A stretch of 64,000 nt of DNA. Origin: Selenomonas sp. Its GTDB lineage: Bacteria > Bacillota > Negativicutes > Selenomonadales > Selenomonadaceae. Positions 45,693-53,948 of the stretch are shown piece by piece (position 1 is the stretch's first letter; every line of letters starts with the position of its first letter). The notes below the pieces were generated by a model that was not told the origin of the DNA, did no database searches, and saw only the letters and a list, made by a program, of their open reading frames with translations. Where the stretch lies: positions 1 through 64,000 of the forward strand of contig JAKVOG010000006.1 of NCBI GenBank assembly GCA_022482925.1. The letters are read 5' to 3'. The translations under genes and the position numbers were made by a program.

Positions 45693-47021
45693 TTATGCCG
45701 TATAGGCTGCCGGGCGATTCGGCAAGGGGATGTTTATATTGGAGCAAACCAGCAGTATCATATCGAGCATATTCTGGATATTCCGGAAGCCAAATGAGCG
45801 CCGGATTATCAGCTTGATTTTATTGTTGTTTGCCTCAATTCTGGCATTGCTAATCTGTTGACGGATGGTGTTCAGAATATGCTCGCGGTGCCGCATGATT
45901 TTCTTCTGTAGCTCCACGAACTCTGGGATTCGACAGTGCCGTGCCCATTTAACCCATCCGATAAGCGCTGCATCTGCCTCCTCAACATCCGTCATGTGAA
46001 GGATGAGCCGTAAGGCTTCCTTGAGTTTATATGCTCTGTACAGGCGGTTGTCTGAGAGCTGGATGAGTTCTAACTTGGCCTTCTGAGTCTCAGTTAGGTT
46101 CTCTGGCGCCTTGCCTAACGCAAAGGTAGCGCCTTTGATGGATTTAGCCTTTTCCTTGGCGGCAGCGGCCTCAGCGGCTTGCTGGTCATCTTTCTTGGGG
46201 CGGCCAGCCTTCTGACGCTTCGGATAAGATTGGGCAGCGTCACGAGCTTCGTGCCAACTCTGTTTGCGGACAGCATCCAAAGCCTCCATAGCCCATTCCA
46301 CCACATGGAATGCGTCTACACAGCGCTCACAATTTGGCAGATACTTGTTTACGCAGTCCGTAATCCATCTGGCACCGTCAGCACTGACAACCTTGATAGA
46401 TTCCCGCTGCTCCTTGCTCAGAAGTTCCATGAAGAGCGTAAGGACAGCCTTACCTTTTCCCTCATGCACCCAGACCACAGTATTGTTCTCATGGTTGACT
46501 ACCACGGTGAGATACTTATGGCCTTTACGGTAGCTGGTTTCATCTATGCCGATAACGCGGAGGCCATCTAGGCGCTTGTGCATATCCGGCTCGATGTCCT
46601 GATGTACCCGGGAGATGATATTGCCTACAGTATCCCAGGCAATACGCATGTAGGCAGCTACAGCAGACTTGTTTAGCTGGGTGGCCAGCCAGGCAGTGCT
46701 GTACTCAAAATCCTTGGTAAAGCCAGAGTTGTGGAAAGCCCAGGGGACGCTGGCAACTACGACACCGTGCTGAGGGCAGCAGATACGCGGGCAGGCAGAT
46801 TCAATCTCAACCAGCACACCGCCGAAGTCCATAGCACGCCATCTGCGCGTAATGCCATGATGGTCGTACCCCGGACATTTACAGCCACAGTGAGGGCAGC
46901 GATGCTGAAGGCGCTTATGCGGACGGGCCTTGATAAGAAGGTGCTGGACATTGCTTTCGTCACACCAAACATTGGCATCTTCGACAACCTTAGTGTAAAA
47001 TAATACTCGGTGAAGTTGCAA
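45693..47021 (-). CDS. ISL3-family transposase
   Basis: 442 residues. A zinc-finger-like N terminus with HRCPHCGCKCPGYDHHG and CPRICCPQH leads to the DDE domain: RVIGIDETSYRKGHKYLTVV (first Asp), VVSADGARWITDCVNKY (second Asp) and IEANNNKIKLIIRRSFGFRN (Glu region). It is full length. Its start is a TTG at 47019-47021; the real start may have been displaced by the nested ISLre2, whose left part follows immediately, so expression could be affected. Confidence 0.92.
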   Translation of the reverse strand: MQLHRVLFYTKVVEDANVWCDESNVQHLLIKARPHKRLQHRCPHCGCKCPGYDHHGITRRWRAMDFGGVLVEIESACPRICCPQHGVVVASVPWAFHNSGFTKDFEYSTAWLATQLNKSAVAAYMRIAWDTVGNIISRVHQDIEPDMHKRLDGLRVIGIDETSYRKGHKYLTVVVNHENNTVVWVHEGKGKAVLTLFMELLSKEQRESIKVVSADGARWITDCVNKYLPNCERCVDAFHVVEWAMEALDAVRKQSWHEARDAAQSYPKRQKAGRPKKDDQQAAEAAAAKEKAKSIKGATFALGKAPENLTETQKAKLELIQLSDNRLYRAYKLKEALRLILHMTDVEEADAALIGWVKWARHCRIPEFVELQKKIMRHREHILNTIRQQISNARIEANNNKIKLIIRRSFGFRNIQNMLDMILLVCSNINIPLPNRPAAYTA

Positions 47022-47093
47022 AAAAAGAGGATGACCATTATCCTAGAATATATGCTTACCGAGGCAAATATAAACTAGGAGAAGGTCATCCCC

Positions 47094-48500
47094 ATGAAGA
47101 ATATTGTAGCAGAAATCGTAGAAGTTTTAAAGAGCAGTAAAGATACTATCGAACTGGAACAGCGGGTACATAAGAAATTGGGCGAATTTAGTTGTGAAAT
47201 ATTAAGTAAGGCGTTGGGCCTGCTGGATGACGAGCTATGGAGGGAGTACCAGCAACAGGGAGCACGCTCTTGTCATCGTGATGACCGGACACTCGTTACC
47301 AGCTATGGCGAAGTGAAAATCAAGCGCAGACTGTTGAAACTGGAAGATGGACATTCATTTTATGCACTTGATCAGGAAATGGGCTTCATGAAGCGTCAGC
47401 GCATGAGTCCTTATCTGCAATACTGTGTGGCACAAATCGCTAGTAAATCCAGCTACCGGGCGACAGCAAAGGCCGTAGATGTGTTGACCAATGCGAGTCT
47501 GAGCCATGCTCAAGTTGGGAACATATTGAAAACAGTCGGAAAAGCTTACAAGGCCTACGAACAAACGCAATTAGAGCATGAAGTGCCGATTGATGCCAAG
47601 CTGAAAAGGCCCAAAGTGTTACGCATCGAAGGGGATGCTGTAGAAATCAAAGGGCGTCATGGGAAGAGAAAATTTCTGCATCGGTTTCAAATAGCTGAGG
47701 GTGTCGAGCAAAGTGGCAAGCGTCATAGGCTGACAGATACGCACTGTGTTTCATCGTTAAATCATGCCGAAGCTGTACGGCAAATAAAAGGATATTTGGA
47801 GCAGAATTACGATTTGAGCGAAACGGTAGTGCTCAGTAATAGTGATGGAGGTCCTGGCTATGGCAAGGAAGTCTTCGATGAAATACTGGGAGCTACAGGT
47901 GCGCATGAACATTTCCGTGACAGTTACCATGTAAATGAAAAATGCAAACAGCGGTTGAATTTTGTCACCAAAGATATAGTGGCTGACTTACAGCGAAAGA
48001 TCTGGCAATACGATGAGGAAGGTGTACATACCCTGCTGGACACGGCAGAAAGTCTGGCTGAGGATACGACCCAGCTAGAGCAGGTGAAACGTCTAGGTGC
48101 CTACCTGAAGAGAAATTGGAAGTATCTCAAGCCACTATCGATGCGTAAGACAGGTATACGGGTAAAAGGATTGGGCGCATGCGAAAGCAACCACCGGCTC
48201 TATAGTTACCGCATGAAAAAACAGGGGCGAATATGGAGCGAAGCAGGAGCCGAAGCAATAGCCAAGATAATCACGGGGCAGCGTAACGGTGATCTAGCCC
48301 GTGCTATGAGCCAGCATAAGGAAGGCTATGCCCGGAAACCAAGCCGTGAGTACAAAGATGCGGTACGTAATGCATTGAAGAAGTTAAAAGCCATACCGCA
48401 TATAGGCGCACAAATGGGCAGAATAGCAATGAATTGCCCGAGTTCCAGTGCGATAGGTAGATTGTCCCAAAGCATTAGCTTTTGTGGCATAAATATATGA
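47094..48500 (+). CDS. ISLre2-family transposase (nested in ISL3)
   Basis: 468 residues, full length. LVTSYGEVKIKRRLLKLEDG, ASYR-like segments (SSYRATAKAVDVLTNASLSH), LRIEGDAVEIKGRHGKRKF and LSNSDGGPGYGKEVFDEILG carry the acidic residues of this family (UPF0236). LGACESNHRLYSYRMKKQGR is the conserved end block with a final Glu. AGGAGAAGG precedes the ATG. Upstream, GGATGACC (47029-47036) and GGTCATCC (47085-47092) can pair across the leader, close to the ribosome site. Confidence 0.92.
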   Translation: MKNIVAEIVEVLKSSKDTIELEQRVHKKLGEFSCEILSKALGLLDDELWREYQQQGARSCHRDDRTLVTSYGEVKIKRRLLKLEDGHSFYALDQEMGFMKRQRMSPYLQYCVAQIASKSSYRATAKAVDVLTNASLSHAQVGNILKTVGKAYKAYEQTQLEHEVPIDAKLKRPKVLRIEGDAVEIKGRHGKRKFLHRFQIAEGVEQSGKRHRLTDTHCVSSLNHAEAVRQIKGYLEQNYDLSETVVLSNSDGGPGYGKEVFDEILGATGAHEHFRDSYHVNEKCKQRLNFVTKDIVADLQRKIWQYDEEGVHTLLDTAESLAEDTTQLEQVKRLGAYLKRNWKYLKPLSMRKTGIRVKGLGACESNHRLYSYRMKKQGRIWSEAGAEAIAKIITGQRNGDLARAMSQHKEGYARKPSREYKDAVRNALKKLKAIPHIGAQMGRIAMNCPSSSAIGRLSQSISFCGINI

Positions 48501-48600
48501 TGAAATTGAATATGCCTTAGATGCTTATATTTCAAGGATAGCTGGATTTGACCGAGAATGGCTTGACACATACTTCGACAACGATGCCCTTGACATTTAA
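48493..48600 (+). pseudogene. Orphan coding-like fragment after the ISLre2 gene
   Basis: An open frame without a start codon overlaps the last codons of the ISLre2 gene and encodes a protein-like C terminus: DEIEYALDAYISRIAGFDRE followed by WLDTYFDNDALDI and a stop. The composition (acidic, with Trp, Tyr and Phe spaced as in helices) does not look random. It may be the tail of a gene cut or captured by the insertion. I do not recognise it. Confidence 0.4.
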
Positions 48601-48612
48601 AAGATTCTTACA

Positions 48613-48697
48613 TAAAGTAGAAGTAGAGACCATCTGTATCCTCCCAGTGAAGAGTTGTGTAGGAACTTCTACTTTACCACGGATACAGGTGGTTTTT
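48613..48697. repeat. Interleaved inverted repeats inside the ISL3 end region
   Basis: Two pairs cross each other: TAAAGTAGAAGT (48613-48624) with its perfect complement (48665-48676), and ACCATCTGTATCC (48629-48641) with GGATACAGGTGGT (48681-48693, one mismatch). The second is followed by T residues to 48697 on the plus strand. The two hairpins exclude each other, as in an attenuator switch. Confidence 0.65.
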
Positions 48698-48750
48698 CTA
48701 TATTCAGTTAACTAGCCCGGCTTTCTACCCACACATGGTAGTGAAGCCTC

Positions 48751-48758
48751 TTACTTTT
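48751..48758. repeat. Right target-site duplication of the ISL3 unit
   Basis: TTACTTTT, identical to the copy at 45630-45637. Confidence 0.85.
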
Positions 48759-48802
48759 AAAAAATTACCGATAAAGTTTTCATCATCACAAAAATGATCA
48801 CA

Positions 48803-48810
48803 TATAAACC
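48803..48810. repeat. Left target-site duplication of the IS256 element
   Basis: TATAAACC, identical to 50148-50155. Confidence 0.9.
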
Positions 48811-50147
48811 GATAGTGTAAAATCATTTGTGTAAACTCAAGTGGGGATAGAAAAAGGAACCACTTTTCTTTATAGTGTTAAGTGACCAAACAAAACACAA
48901 AGAAAGAAGGTTCCTTTATGTCTTATCTTACCACAGAACTTCTCACATCTCTACTCCAAGGCGGTGCTGCCGCCAATGAATTCCTTCGCAGCAAAATCGA
49001 AGAAGGTGTCAATGCCGTCCTCAAAGCTGAACTGGCAGGATTTCTCGGCTACGAGAAGCACAGTTCCGCCGGGTGGAATACAGGCAACAGCCGCAACGGT
49101 TCATATCAGCGCACCATCGTGACTTCGTATGGCAAAATCACGGTGGATGTGCCGCGCGACCGCAATGGCGAATTTCAATCGCCATTATTGCCGACGCGAA
49201 AACAACGTGTCGATTCGTTGGAGACTACAATCATTCAACTGTACCAACGCGGTGTCACGACGCGTCAAATCGCAGAACTTATCGAGCAGATGTATGGCCA
49301 TTGCTACACGCCAGCTACCATATCCAAGATTGCAGCTGATGTGTCGGATCAGGTTGAACAGTTTCATAAACGACCAGTTGCCAAGCGATATGCCGTTATC
49401 TTTTGTGATGCAATGTATGTCAATCTCCGTCGCGACAGTGTAGCCAAGGAGTCTATCCATGTCCTGCTCGGCATTACGCCGGAAGGATACAAGGAAATTC
49501 TTGACTATGCCATTCTGCCTTCTGAGTCAGCGCTGAACTACGCCGATATGCTAAAGAGCTTGAAAATGCGGGGGCTGGAACAGGTACTGCTCTTCGTCTC
49601 GGATGGCCTTGTTGGTCTCCCAGACGCAGTACAGAATGAGTTTCCGCGTGCCAAGCACCAGAGTTGCTGGGTTCATCTCATGCGTGCTGTAAGCCGCCTG
49701 GTGCGGCCTTCTGACCGGAAGATCGTCCTGGATGCGCTTAAGCGTGTGTACCGGCAGGAGAATGCCGCACTCGCAAAACAAGAACTGTCAGCCTTTCTCG
49801 ACTCGTATGGAACAAAGTACAAGCGACTTCATAAGCTTTTTCAGAATGAGTCCAGCCTCTTCTCGTTTTACGAATTTCCGAAGAGCATCCAGCAGACAAT
49901 TTACACGTCAAACCTCATTGAGAACAACAACAAAGGATTTCGTCACAAGGCAAAGCTCAAGGAGCAATTCCCCAACGAGGATTCACTGGAACGATTCGCC
50001 TGCACGGTCTACTGTGATTATAACCGACGTTTTTCCGGGAAAGCGCATCGTGGATTTCAAGAAGCATATCCGGAGTTGTTGGAGATGTTCACGGATTAAT
50101 CTTTCAGTCTACACTATAAAAGTTTACACATAAGAGTTGACACTACC
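48811..50147 (+). mobile_element. IS256-family insertion sequence, complete with target duplications
   Basis: A 1337-bp element. Its terminal repeats are about 26 bp and imperfect: left GATAGTGTAAAATCATTTGT, right (inward) GGTAGTGTCAACTCTTATGT, both then GTAAACT. Both sides carry the identical 8-bp duplication TATAAACC (48803-48810 and 50148-50155). One transposase gene. It inserted 52 bp from the ISL3 unit, in the same former intergenic region. Confidence 0.92.
48918..50099 (+). CDS. IS256-family (mutator type) transposase
   Basis: 393 residues from the ATG at 48918; a start 12 codons upstream is less likely, since AGAAGG lies well before the inner ATG. NSRNGSYQRTIVTSYGKITV and VPRDRNGEFQSPLLPTRKQR are the N-terminal DNA-binding block. 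The DDE residues lie in YAVIFCDAMYVNLR, VLLFVSDGLVGLPDAVQNEF (with CWVHLMRAVSRLV) and IYTSNLIENNNKGFRHKAKL, where the final Glu is in IEN. The gene is intact and the element is probably active or recently so. Confidence 0.94.
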   Translation: MSYLTTELLTSLLQGGAAANEFLRSKIEEGVNAVLKAELAGFLGYEKHSSAGWNTGNSRNGSYQRTIVTSYGKITVDVPRDRNGEFQSPLLPTRKQRVDSLETTIIQLYQRGVTTRQIAELIEQMYGHCYTPATISKIAADVSDQVEQFHKRPVAKRYAVIFCDAMYVNLRRDSVAKESIHVLLGITPEGYKEILDYAILPSESALNYADMLKSLKMRGLEQVLLFVSDGLVGLPDAVQNEFPRAKHQSCWVHLMRAVSRLVRPSDRKIVLDALKRVYRQENAALAKQELSAFLDSYGTKYKRLHKLFQNESSLFSFYEFPKSIQQTIYTSNLIENNNKGFRHKAKLKEQFPNEDSLERFACTVYCDYNRRFSGKAHRGFQEAYPELLEMFTD

Positions 50148-50155
50148 TATAAACC
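50148..50155. repeat. Right target-site duplication of the IS256 element
   Basis: TATAAACC, identical to 48803-48810. Confidence 0.9.
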
Positions 50156-50262
50156 AGCAGAGAAAACATTGAATATGCCGACCACAAATGATATATTAAG
50201 AACAGTTGAACTGCACACATCTCCTATCAGAAAACTTCAATATAAAGAGAGGAAGTTTCATC

Positions 50263-50565
50263 ATGAAAAAGATCATATTGCTTTGTTCCGCCGGAATGTC
50301 CACCAGCATACTCGTAAGAAAAATGCAGCTGGCTGCCAAGGAACAGGATTTCGAGTGCGAGATTGCTGCCTACCCAACCTCTCAGGCTCAGGAAAAAGCC
50401 AGGGATGCTGATGTCATCCTGCTGGGGCCCCAGGTCCGGTTCCAGAAGAATACGATCGAAGAACTCTGTCCGGGAGTCCCCGTCGACATCATCGACATGC
50501 GCATGTACGGTCTTATGAATGGTGCCGCTGTACTGAAATTCGCCCAGGATAAAATGAAAGGATAA
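50263..50565 (+). CDS. PTS lactose/cellobiose-family IIB component
   Basis: 101 residues. It starts MKKIILLCSAGMSTSILVRK, with the phosphorylated Cys in the LCSAGMST loop. ADVILLGPQVRFQKNTIEEL is typical of the fold. I chose the ATG at 50263-50265, preceded by AGAGAGGAAG; the frame extends upstream into promoter DNA. It is followed directly by a lactose-family IIA gene. No IIC (membrane) gene is nearby on this side, so the system is incomplete here. Confidence 0.93.
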   Translation: MKKIILLCSAGMSTSILVRKMQLAAKEQDFECEIAAYPTSQAQEKARDADVILLGPQVRFQKNTIEELCPGVPVDIIDMRMYGLMNGAAVLKFAQDKMKG

Positions 50566-50575
50566 GGTGGACAAA

Positions 50576-50905
50576 ATGGAAGGACTAGAACTGACTGCAT
50601 TCCAGATCATCTCCGCGGTAGGCACCGCCCGCAGCGCATATATCGAGGCTATCCAGGCTGCCAAACACGGACAGTTTGCCCGGGCCGAGGCACTCATTGC
50701 CGAAGGCGATAAGGCCTTTATCGAAGGACATGATGCTCATGCCGGCCTGCTGACCAGAGAAGCAGAAAACGGCCCCGGCAGCACACTCTCCCTGCTGATT
50801 CTCCATGCTGAAGACCAGCTCATGAGTGCCGAAGGCTTCAAAACCATCGCCCTGGAATTCATTGATGCCTATAAACGAATTGAAGATCTTGAAGCCCGTA
50901 TCTGA
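50576..50905 (+). CDS. PTS lactose/cellobiose-family IIA component
   Basis: About 109 residues, helical. LELTAFQIISAVGTARSAYI starts the protein; STLSLLILHAEDQLMSAEGF has the phosphorylated His in LILHAEDQLM. The start is taken at the ATG at 50576, with AAGGTGG at 6 bases; a GTG at 50567 is in frame. It would take phosphate from HPr and hand it to IIB. Terminator follows. Confidence 0.92.
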   Translation: MEGLELTAFQIISAVGTARSAYIEAIQAAKHGQFARAEALIAEGDKAFIEGHDAHAGLLTREAENGPGSTLSLLILHAEDQLMSAEGFKTIALEFIDAYKRIEDLEARI

Positions 50906-50951
50906 TACAATGTGGAACCGTCACCAATAGCTTCGCACCTATCCCTGAACG

Positions 50952-50993
50952 AAAAAGGACGTGTCTCCGGTTATCCGGAAACACGTCCTTTTT
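50952..50993. terminator. Bidirectional terminator
   Basis: AAAAAGGACGTGT and ACACGTCCTTTTT pair with an inner CCGG/CCGG pairing. It serves the IIA gene (plus) and the opp operon (minus). Confidence 0.85.
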
Positions 50994-51001
50994 CGTCTTT
51001 T

Positions 51002-51988
51002 TCAGTTCATCGCATATAAGCGTTTGCCATCCTTATCAACCAGATGGCAGGCCACCTGGCGGCTGCCGATGGTTTTCATCACCGGCTCCTGCTCACGGCA
51101 GATATCCCTGGCATACGGGCAGCGGGTGCAGAACCGGCAGCCCTGCGGCGGGTTGACCGGACTCGGCAGTTCCCCTTCCAGATGGATGCGCTCCTGCTTG
51201 TCATCCGGATCCGGCACCGGGATCGCCGACAGCAGGGCCTGCGTATACGGATGCAGCGGCAGCTCGTAGAGATCCTCGGTTGCAGCCAGTTCCACGATCT
51301 TGCCCAGATACATGACGGCCACGCGCTGACTGATGTAGCGTACCATCGCCAGATCATGGGCAATGAAGAGATACGTCAGCCCCAGCTCCCGCTGCAGTTT
51401 GCTCAGCAGGTTGACGACCTGGGCCTGGATTGATACGTCCAGTGCCGAGATCGGCTCATCACAGATGATGATCTTCGGGTTGATGGCCAGGGCCCGGGCA
51501 ATCCCGATACGCTGGCGCTGACCGCCGCTGAACTCATGCGGGAAACGATTCGCCTGCTCCGGATTCAGCCCGACCAGGTTCAGCAGCTCATAGACACGTG
51601 CCATACGTTCCTGCTTGCTGTTATAGACATGATGGATATCGAGCGGTTCCCCGATGATATCACCGACCGTCATACGCGGATTCAGGCAGGCATACGGATC
51701 CTGAAAGATCATCTGGATCTTCTCATCGGCAAAGTTGCCATCGCTGTTGAGTTTTTCGCCATCGAAATAGACTTCGCCTTCCGTCGGCTCATACAGCCCG
51801 ATGACCGTGCGCCCGGTCGTGGACTTCCCGCAGCCGGACTCACCGACCAGCCCCAGCGTCTCACCTTTGCGGATATCAAAGCTTACGCCGTCTACCGCCT
51901 TGAGGATTGCCTTAGGCTTTCCCCAGAAATTGCGTTCCGCCACGAAATGTTTCTTCAGATTTTTTACTTCCAGCAGATTCTCAGCCAT
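51002..51988 (-). CDS. oppF: Oligopeptide ABC transporter ATPase OppF
   Basis: 328 residues. [20 protein letters not shown] is Walker [21 protein letters not shown] is the ABC signature and [20 protein letters not shown] is Walker B, with an H-loop in [11 protein letters not shown]. The C-terminal [19 protein letters not shown] contains the four Cys of the peptide-transporter Fe-S or zinc motif. It is last in the opp operon and overlaps oppD by 1 bp. Together with OppD it drives peptide import. Confidence 0.94.
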   Translation of the reverse strand: MAENLLEVKNLKKHFVAERNFWGKPKAILKAVDGVSFDIRKGETLGLVGESGCGKSTTGRTVIGLYEPTEGEVYFDGEKLNSDGNFADEKIQMIFQDPYACLNPRMTVGDIIGEPLDIHHVYNSKQERMARVYELLNLVGLNPEQANRFPHEFSGGQRQRIGIARALAINPKIIICDEPISALDVSIQAQVVNLLSKLQRELGLTYLFIAHDLAMVRYISQRVAVMYLGKIVELAATEDLYELPLHPYTQALLSAIPVPDPDDKQERIHLEGELPSPVNPPQGCRFCTRCPYARDICREQEPVMKTIGSRQVACHLVDKDGKRLYAMN

Positions 51989-53010
51989 CAGTTTGCCCTC
52001 CCTGCTTCATTGCATTCCATCTGCGCTTTCTGCTGCAGCCAGCACCGGACGCAATGTTCTTCATGGTCACCAACCGGCGTCTCAGCCGGCGCCTCACGGG
52101 CACAAATGGACATGGCTTTCGAACAGCGCGGCATGAACGGGCAGCCTTTAATCTCATAGAGCAGATCCGGTGGCTGACCATCGATGACCGTCAGCTCCTC
52201 TTCCTTCTTATCCGTCAGACGTGGCAAAGAGGCAAGCAGTCCCTGTGTATACGGGTGCTGCGGATTATGGAAGATATCCCCGGCCAGTCCCCGCTCAATG
52301 ACCTGTCCGGCATACATGACAAGGACTTTGTCACATAGATGCGCAATGACACCAAGATCATGCGAGATCAGGATGATGGACGTATTGAACTTCTGCTTGA
52401 GATCCGCCATGAGATCCAGGATCTGCGCCTGAATCGTCACATCGAGTGCAGTCGTCGGCTCATCGGCAATGATGAGCTTCGGATTGCAGGCCAGGGCCAT
52501 CGCGATCATGACGCGCTGACGCATACCGCCGGAGAACTGATGCGGATAATCCCGGAGACGCTTCTCCGGGAACGGAATGCCGACGAGGCGCAGCATCTCT
52601 ACCGCCTTCTCACGGGCTTCATCATTCGTCATCTTCTTGTGCAGCCGCAGGCTTTCCGTCAACTGCTCACCGATACGCAGTACCGGATTCAGTGAGGTCA
52701 TCGGATCCTGGAAGATCATGCCGATCTCACCGCCGCGGACCTTGCGCATCTCACTTTCGCTGAGGCCAAGCAGTTCCCGGCCCTCCATCGTGATGCTGCC
52801 CTTCTCAATATCCGAATTCTCCTCCGGCAGCAGCTGCATGATGGCATGAGCGGTCACACTCTTGCCGCAGCCGGACTCGCCGACGATCCCGAGTGCCTCG
52901 CCATGATTGATGGAGAAACCCACATTGCGGACGGCATGTATCGTCCCGCGATAGGTCTGGAAACGTACCGCCAGATCTTTTACTTCAATAATTGGTTGTT
53001 CCTGTTGCAT
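51988..53010 (-). CDS. oppD: Oligopeptide ABC transporter ATPase OppD
   Basis: 340 residues. [20 protein letters not shown] (Walker A), [20 protein letters not shown] (signature) and [20 protein letters not shown] (Walker B). The C-terminal tail has [19 protein letters not shown]. The start is the ATG at 53008-53010 after AAGGAG, giving [20 protein letters not shown], rather than a longer frame. The two ATPases form the heterodimer typical of Opp systems. Confidence 0.94.
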   Translation of the reverse strand: MQQEQPIIEVKDLAVRFQTYRGTIHAVRNVGFSINHGEALGIVGESGCGKSVTAHAIMQLLPEENSDIEKGSITMEGRELLGLSESEMRKVRGGEIGMIFQDPMTSLNPVLRIGEQLTESLRLHKKMTNDEAREKAVEMLRLVGIPFPEKRLRDYPHQFSGGMRQRVMIAMALACNPKLIIADEPTTALDVTIQAQILDLMADLKQKFNTSIILISHDLGVIAHLCDKVLVMYAGQVIERGLAGDIFHNPQHPYTQGLLASLPRLTDKKEEELTVIDGQPPDLLYEIKGCPFMPRCSKAMSICAREAPAETPVGDHEEHCVRCWLQQKAQMECNEAGRAN

Positions 53011-53026
53011 GTTGATTCTCCTTCTC

Positions 53027-53947
53027 TCAGCGGCGCATCTTCGGATCAAGGACATCACGCAGGCCATCACTCAGGAAGTTGAAAGCCAGCATCGTCACAC
53101 TGATCGCGATTGCCGGGAAGAACAGCTGGAACGGATACGCCTTAAGGCTCGTGACACCCTCAGATGCCAGCACACCCCAGCTGGCCATCGGTGCCGATAC
53201 GCCAAGGCCGATGAAGCTCAGGAACGCCTCAGTGAAGATGGCGTCCGGGATGCACAGCGATAACGTAACGACAATCGCCCCGATGGCATTCGGGATCAGA
53301 TGCTTGATGAGAATACGCCGACGGCTGGCACCGATCGTACGGGCTGCCAGTACGAATTCCTGCTCCTTCATGGAGAGGATCTGCCCACGAACGATACGGG
53401 CCATCTGCAGCCAGTAGCCGATTCCCAATGCGATGAAGATATTCGTCAGGCCAGGTTTCAGTACGACCATCAGCAGGATGACATAGAGCAGTACCGGGAT
53501 GCTGTAAAGCACATCGACGATATTCATCATGATACGGTCGACACGACCGCCCATAAAGCCGGCAATGCCACCATAAGTCACGCCGATCAGAAAGTTCAGC
53601 AGACTGGCTACGATACCGATGGACAGCGAGATACGGGCACCATAGAGCACGCGGATGAAGAGATCGCGTCCCAGATTATCCGTACCAAACCAGTGAGCCG
53701 CACTCGGGCCCTGATTGGCCGCAGCCAGTGTCTGATCGGCATAGGATACGCTTGAGAGCATCGGTCCGAAGATCGCTACGATGAGCAGGAATATGATCGT
53801 TCCCAGCCCGAGCATCGCCACCTTATCCCGTTTCAGACGGATCCAGGCATCCTGCCAATAGCCCAGTGCCGCCTCCCCGTTCTCCGCCTGGATGTGTTCA
53901 GCAGAACGGACCAACGGCTCAAAATCTATTTTTGCTAATTCTGCCAT
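53027..53947 (-). CDS. oppC: Oligopeptide ABC transporter permease OppC
   Basis: 306 residues, six spans. After a cytoplasmic stretch the helix MLGLGTIIFLLIVAIFGPML follows, then a long periplasmic loop with ADQTLAAANQGPSAAHWFGT DN-type sequence typical of OppC. The permease motif is ASRRRILIKHLIPNAIGAIV (EAA loop). I start at MAELAK (ATG 53945-53947), 2 bp from the oppB stop. Confidence 0.93.
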   Translation of the reverse strand: MAELAKIDFEPLVRSAEHIQAENGEAALGYWQDAWIRLKRDKVAMLGLGTIIFLLIVAIFGPMLSSVSYADQTLAAANQGPSAAHWFGTDNLGRDLFIRVLYGARISLSIGIVASLLNFLIGVTYGGIAGFMGGRVDRIMMNIVDVLYSIPVLLYVILLMVVLKPGLTNIFIALGIGYWLQMARIVRGQILSMKEQEFVLAARTIGASRRRILIKHLIPNAIGAIVVTLSLCIPDAIFTEAFLSFIGLGVSAPMASWGVLASEGVTSLKAYPFQLFFPAIAISVTMLAFNFLSDGLRDVLDPKMRR

Positions 53948-53948
53948 G

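Larger units (their letters stand above)
45638..48750. mobile_element. ISL3-family element interrupted by a nested ISLre2-family element
   Basis: The ends are inverted repeats of about 25 bp, the left starting GGCTCTTCACTAGCATGTGT and the right (read inward) GAGGCTTCACTACCATGTGT, both continuing GGGTA. They are flanked by the identical 8-bp duplication TTACTTTT (45630-45637 and 48751-48758), typical of ISL3. Inside lie the ISL3 transposase (minus) and an ISLre2-family transposase (plus). The length of about 3.1 kb is twice the usual ISL3 size, so the ISLre2 entered the non-coding upstream part of the ISL3 element. The inner element's exact ends are not clear. Confidence 0.85.
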
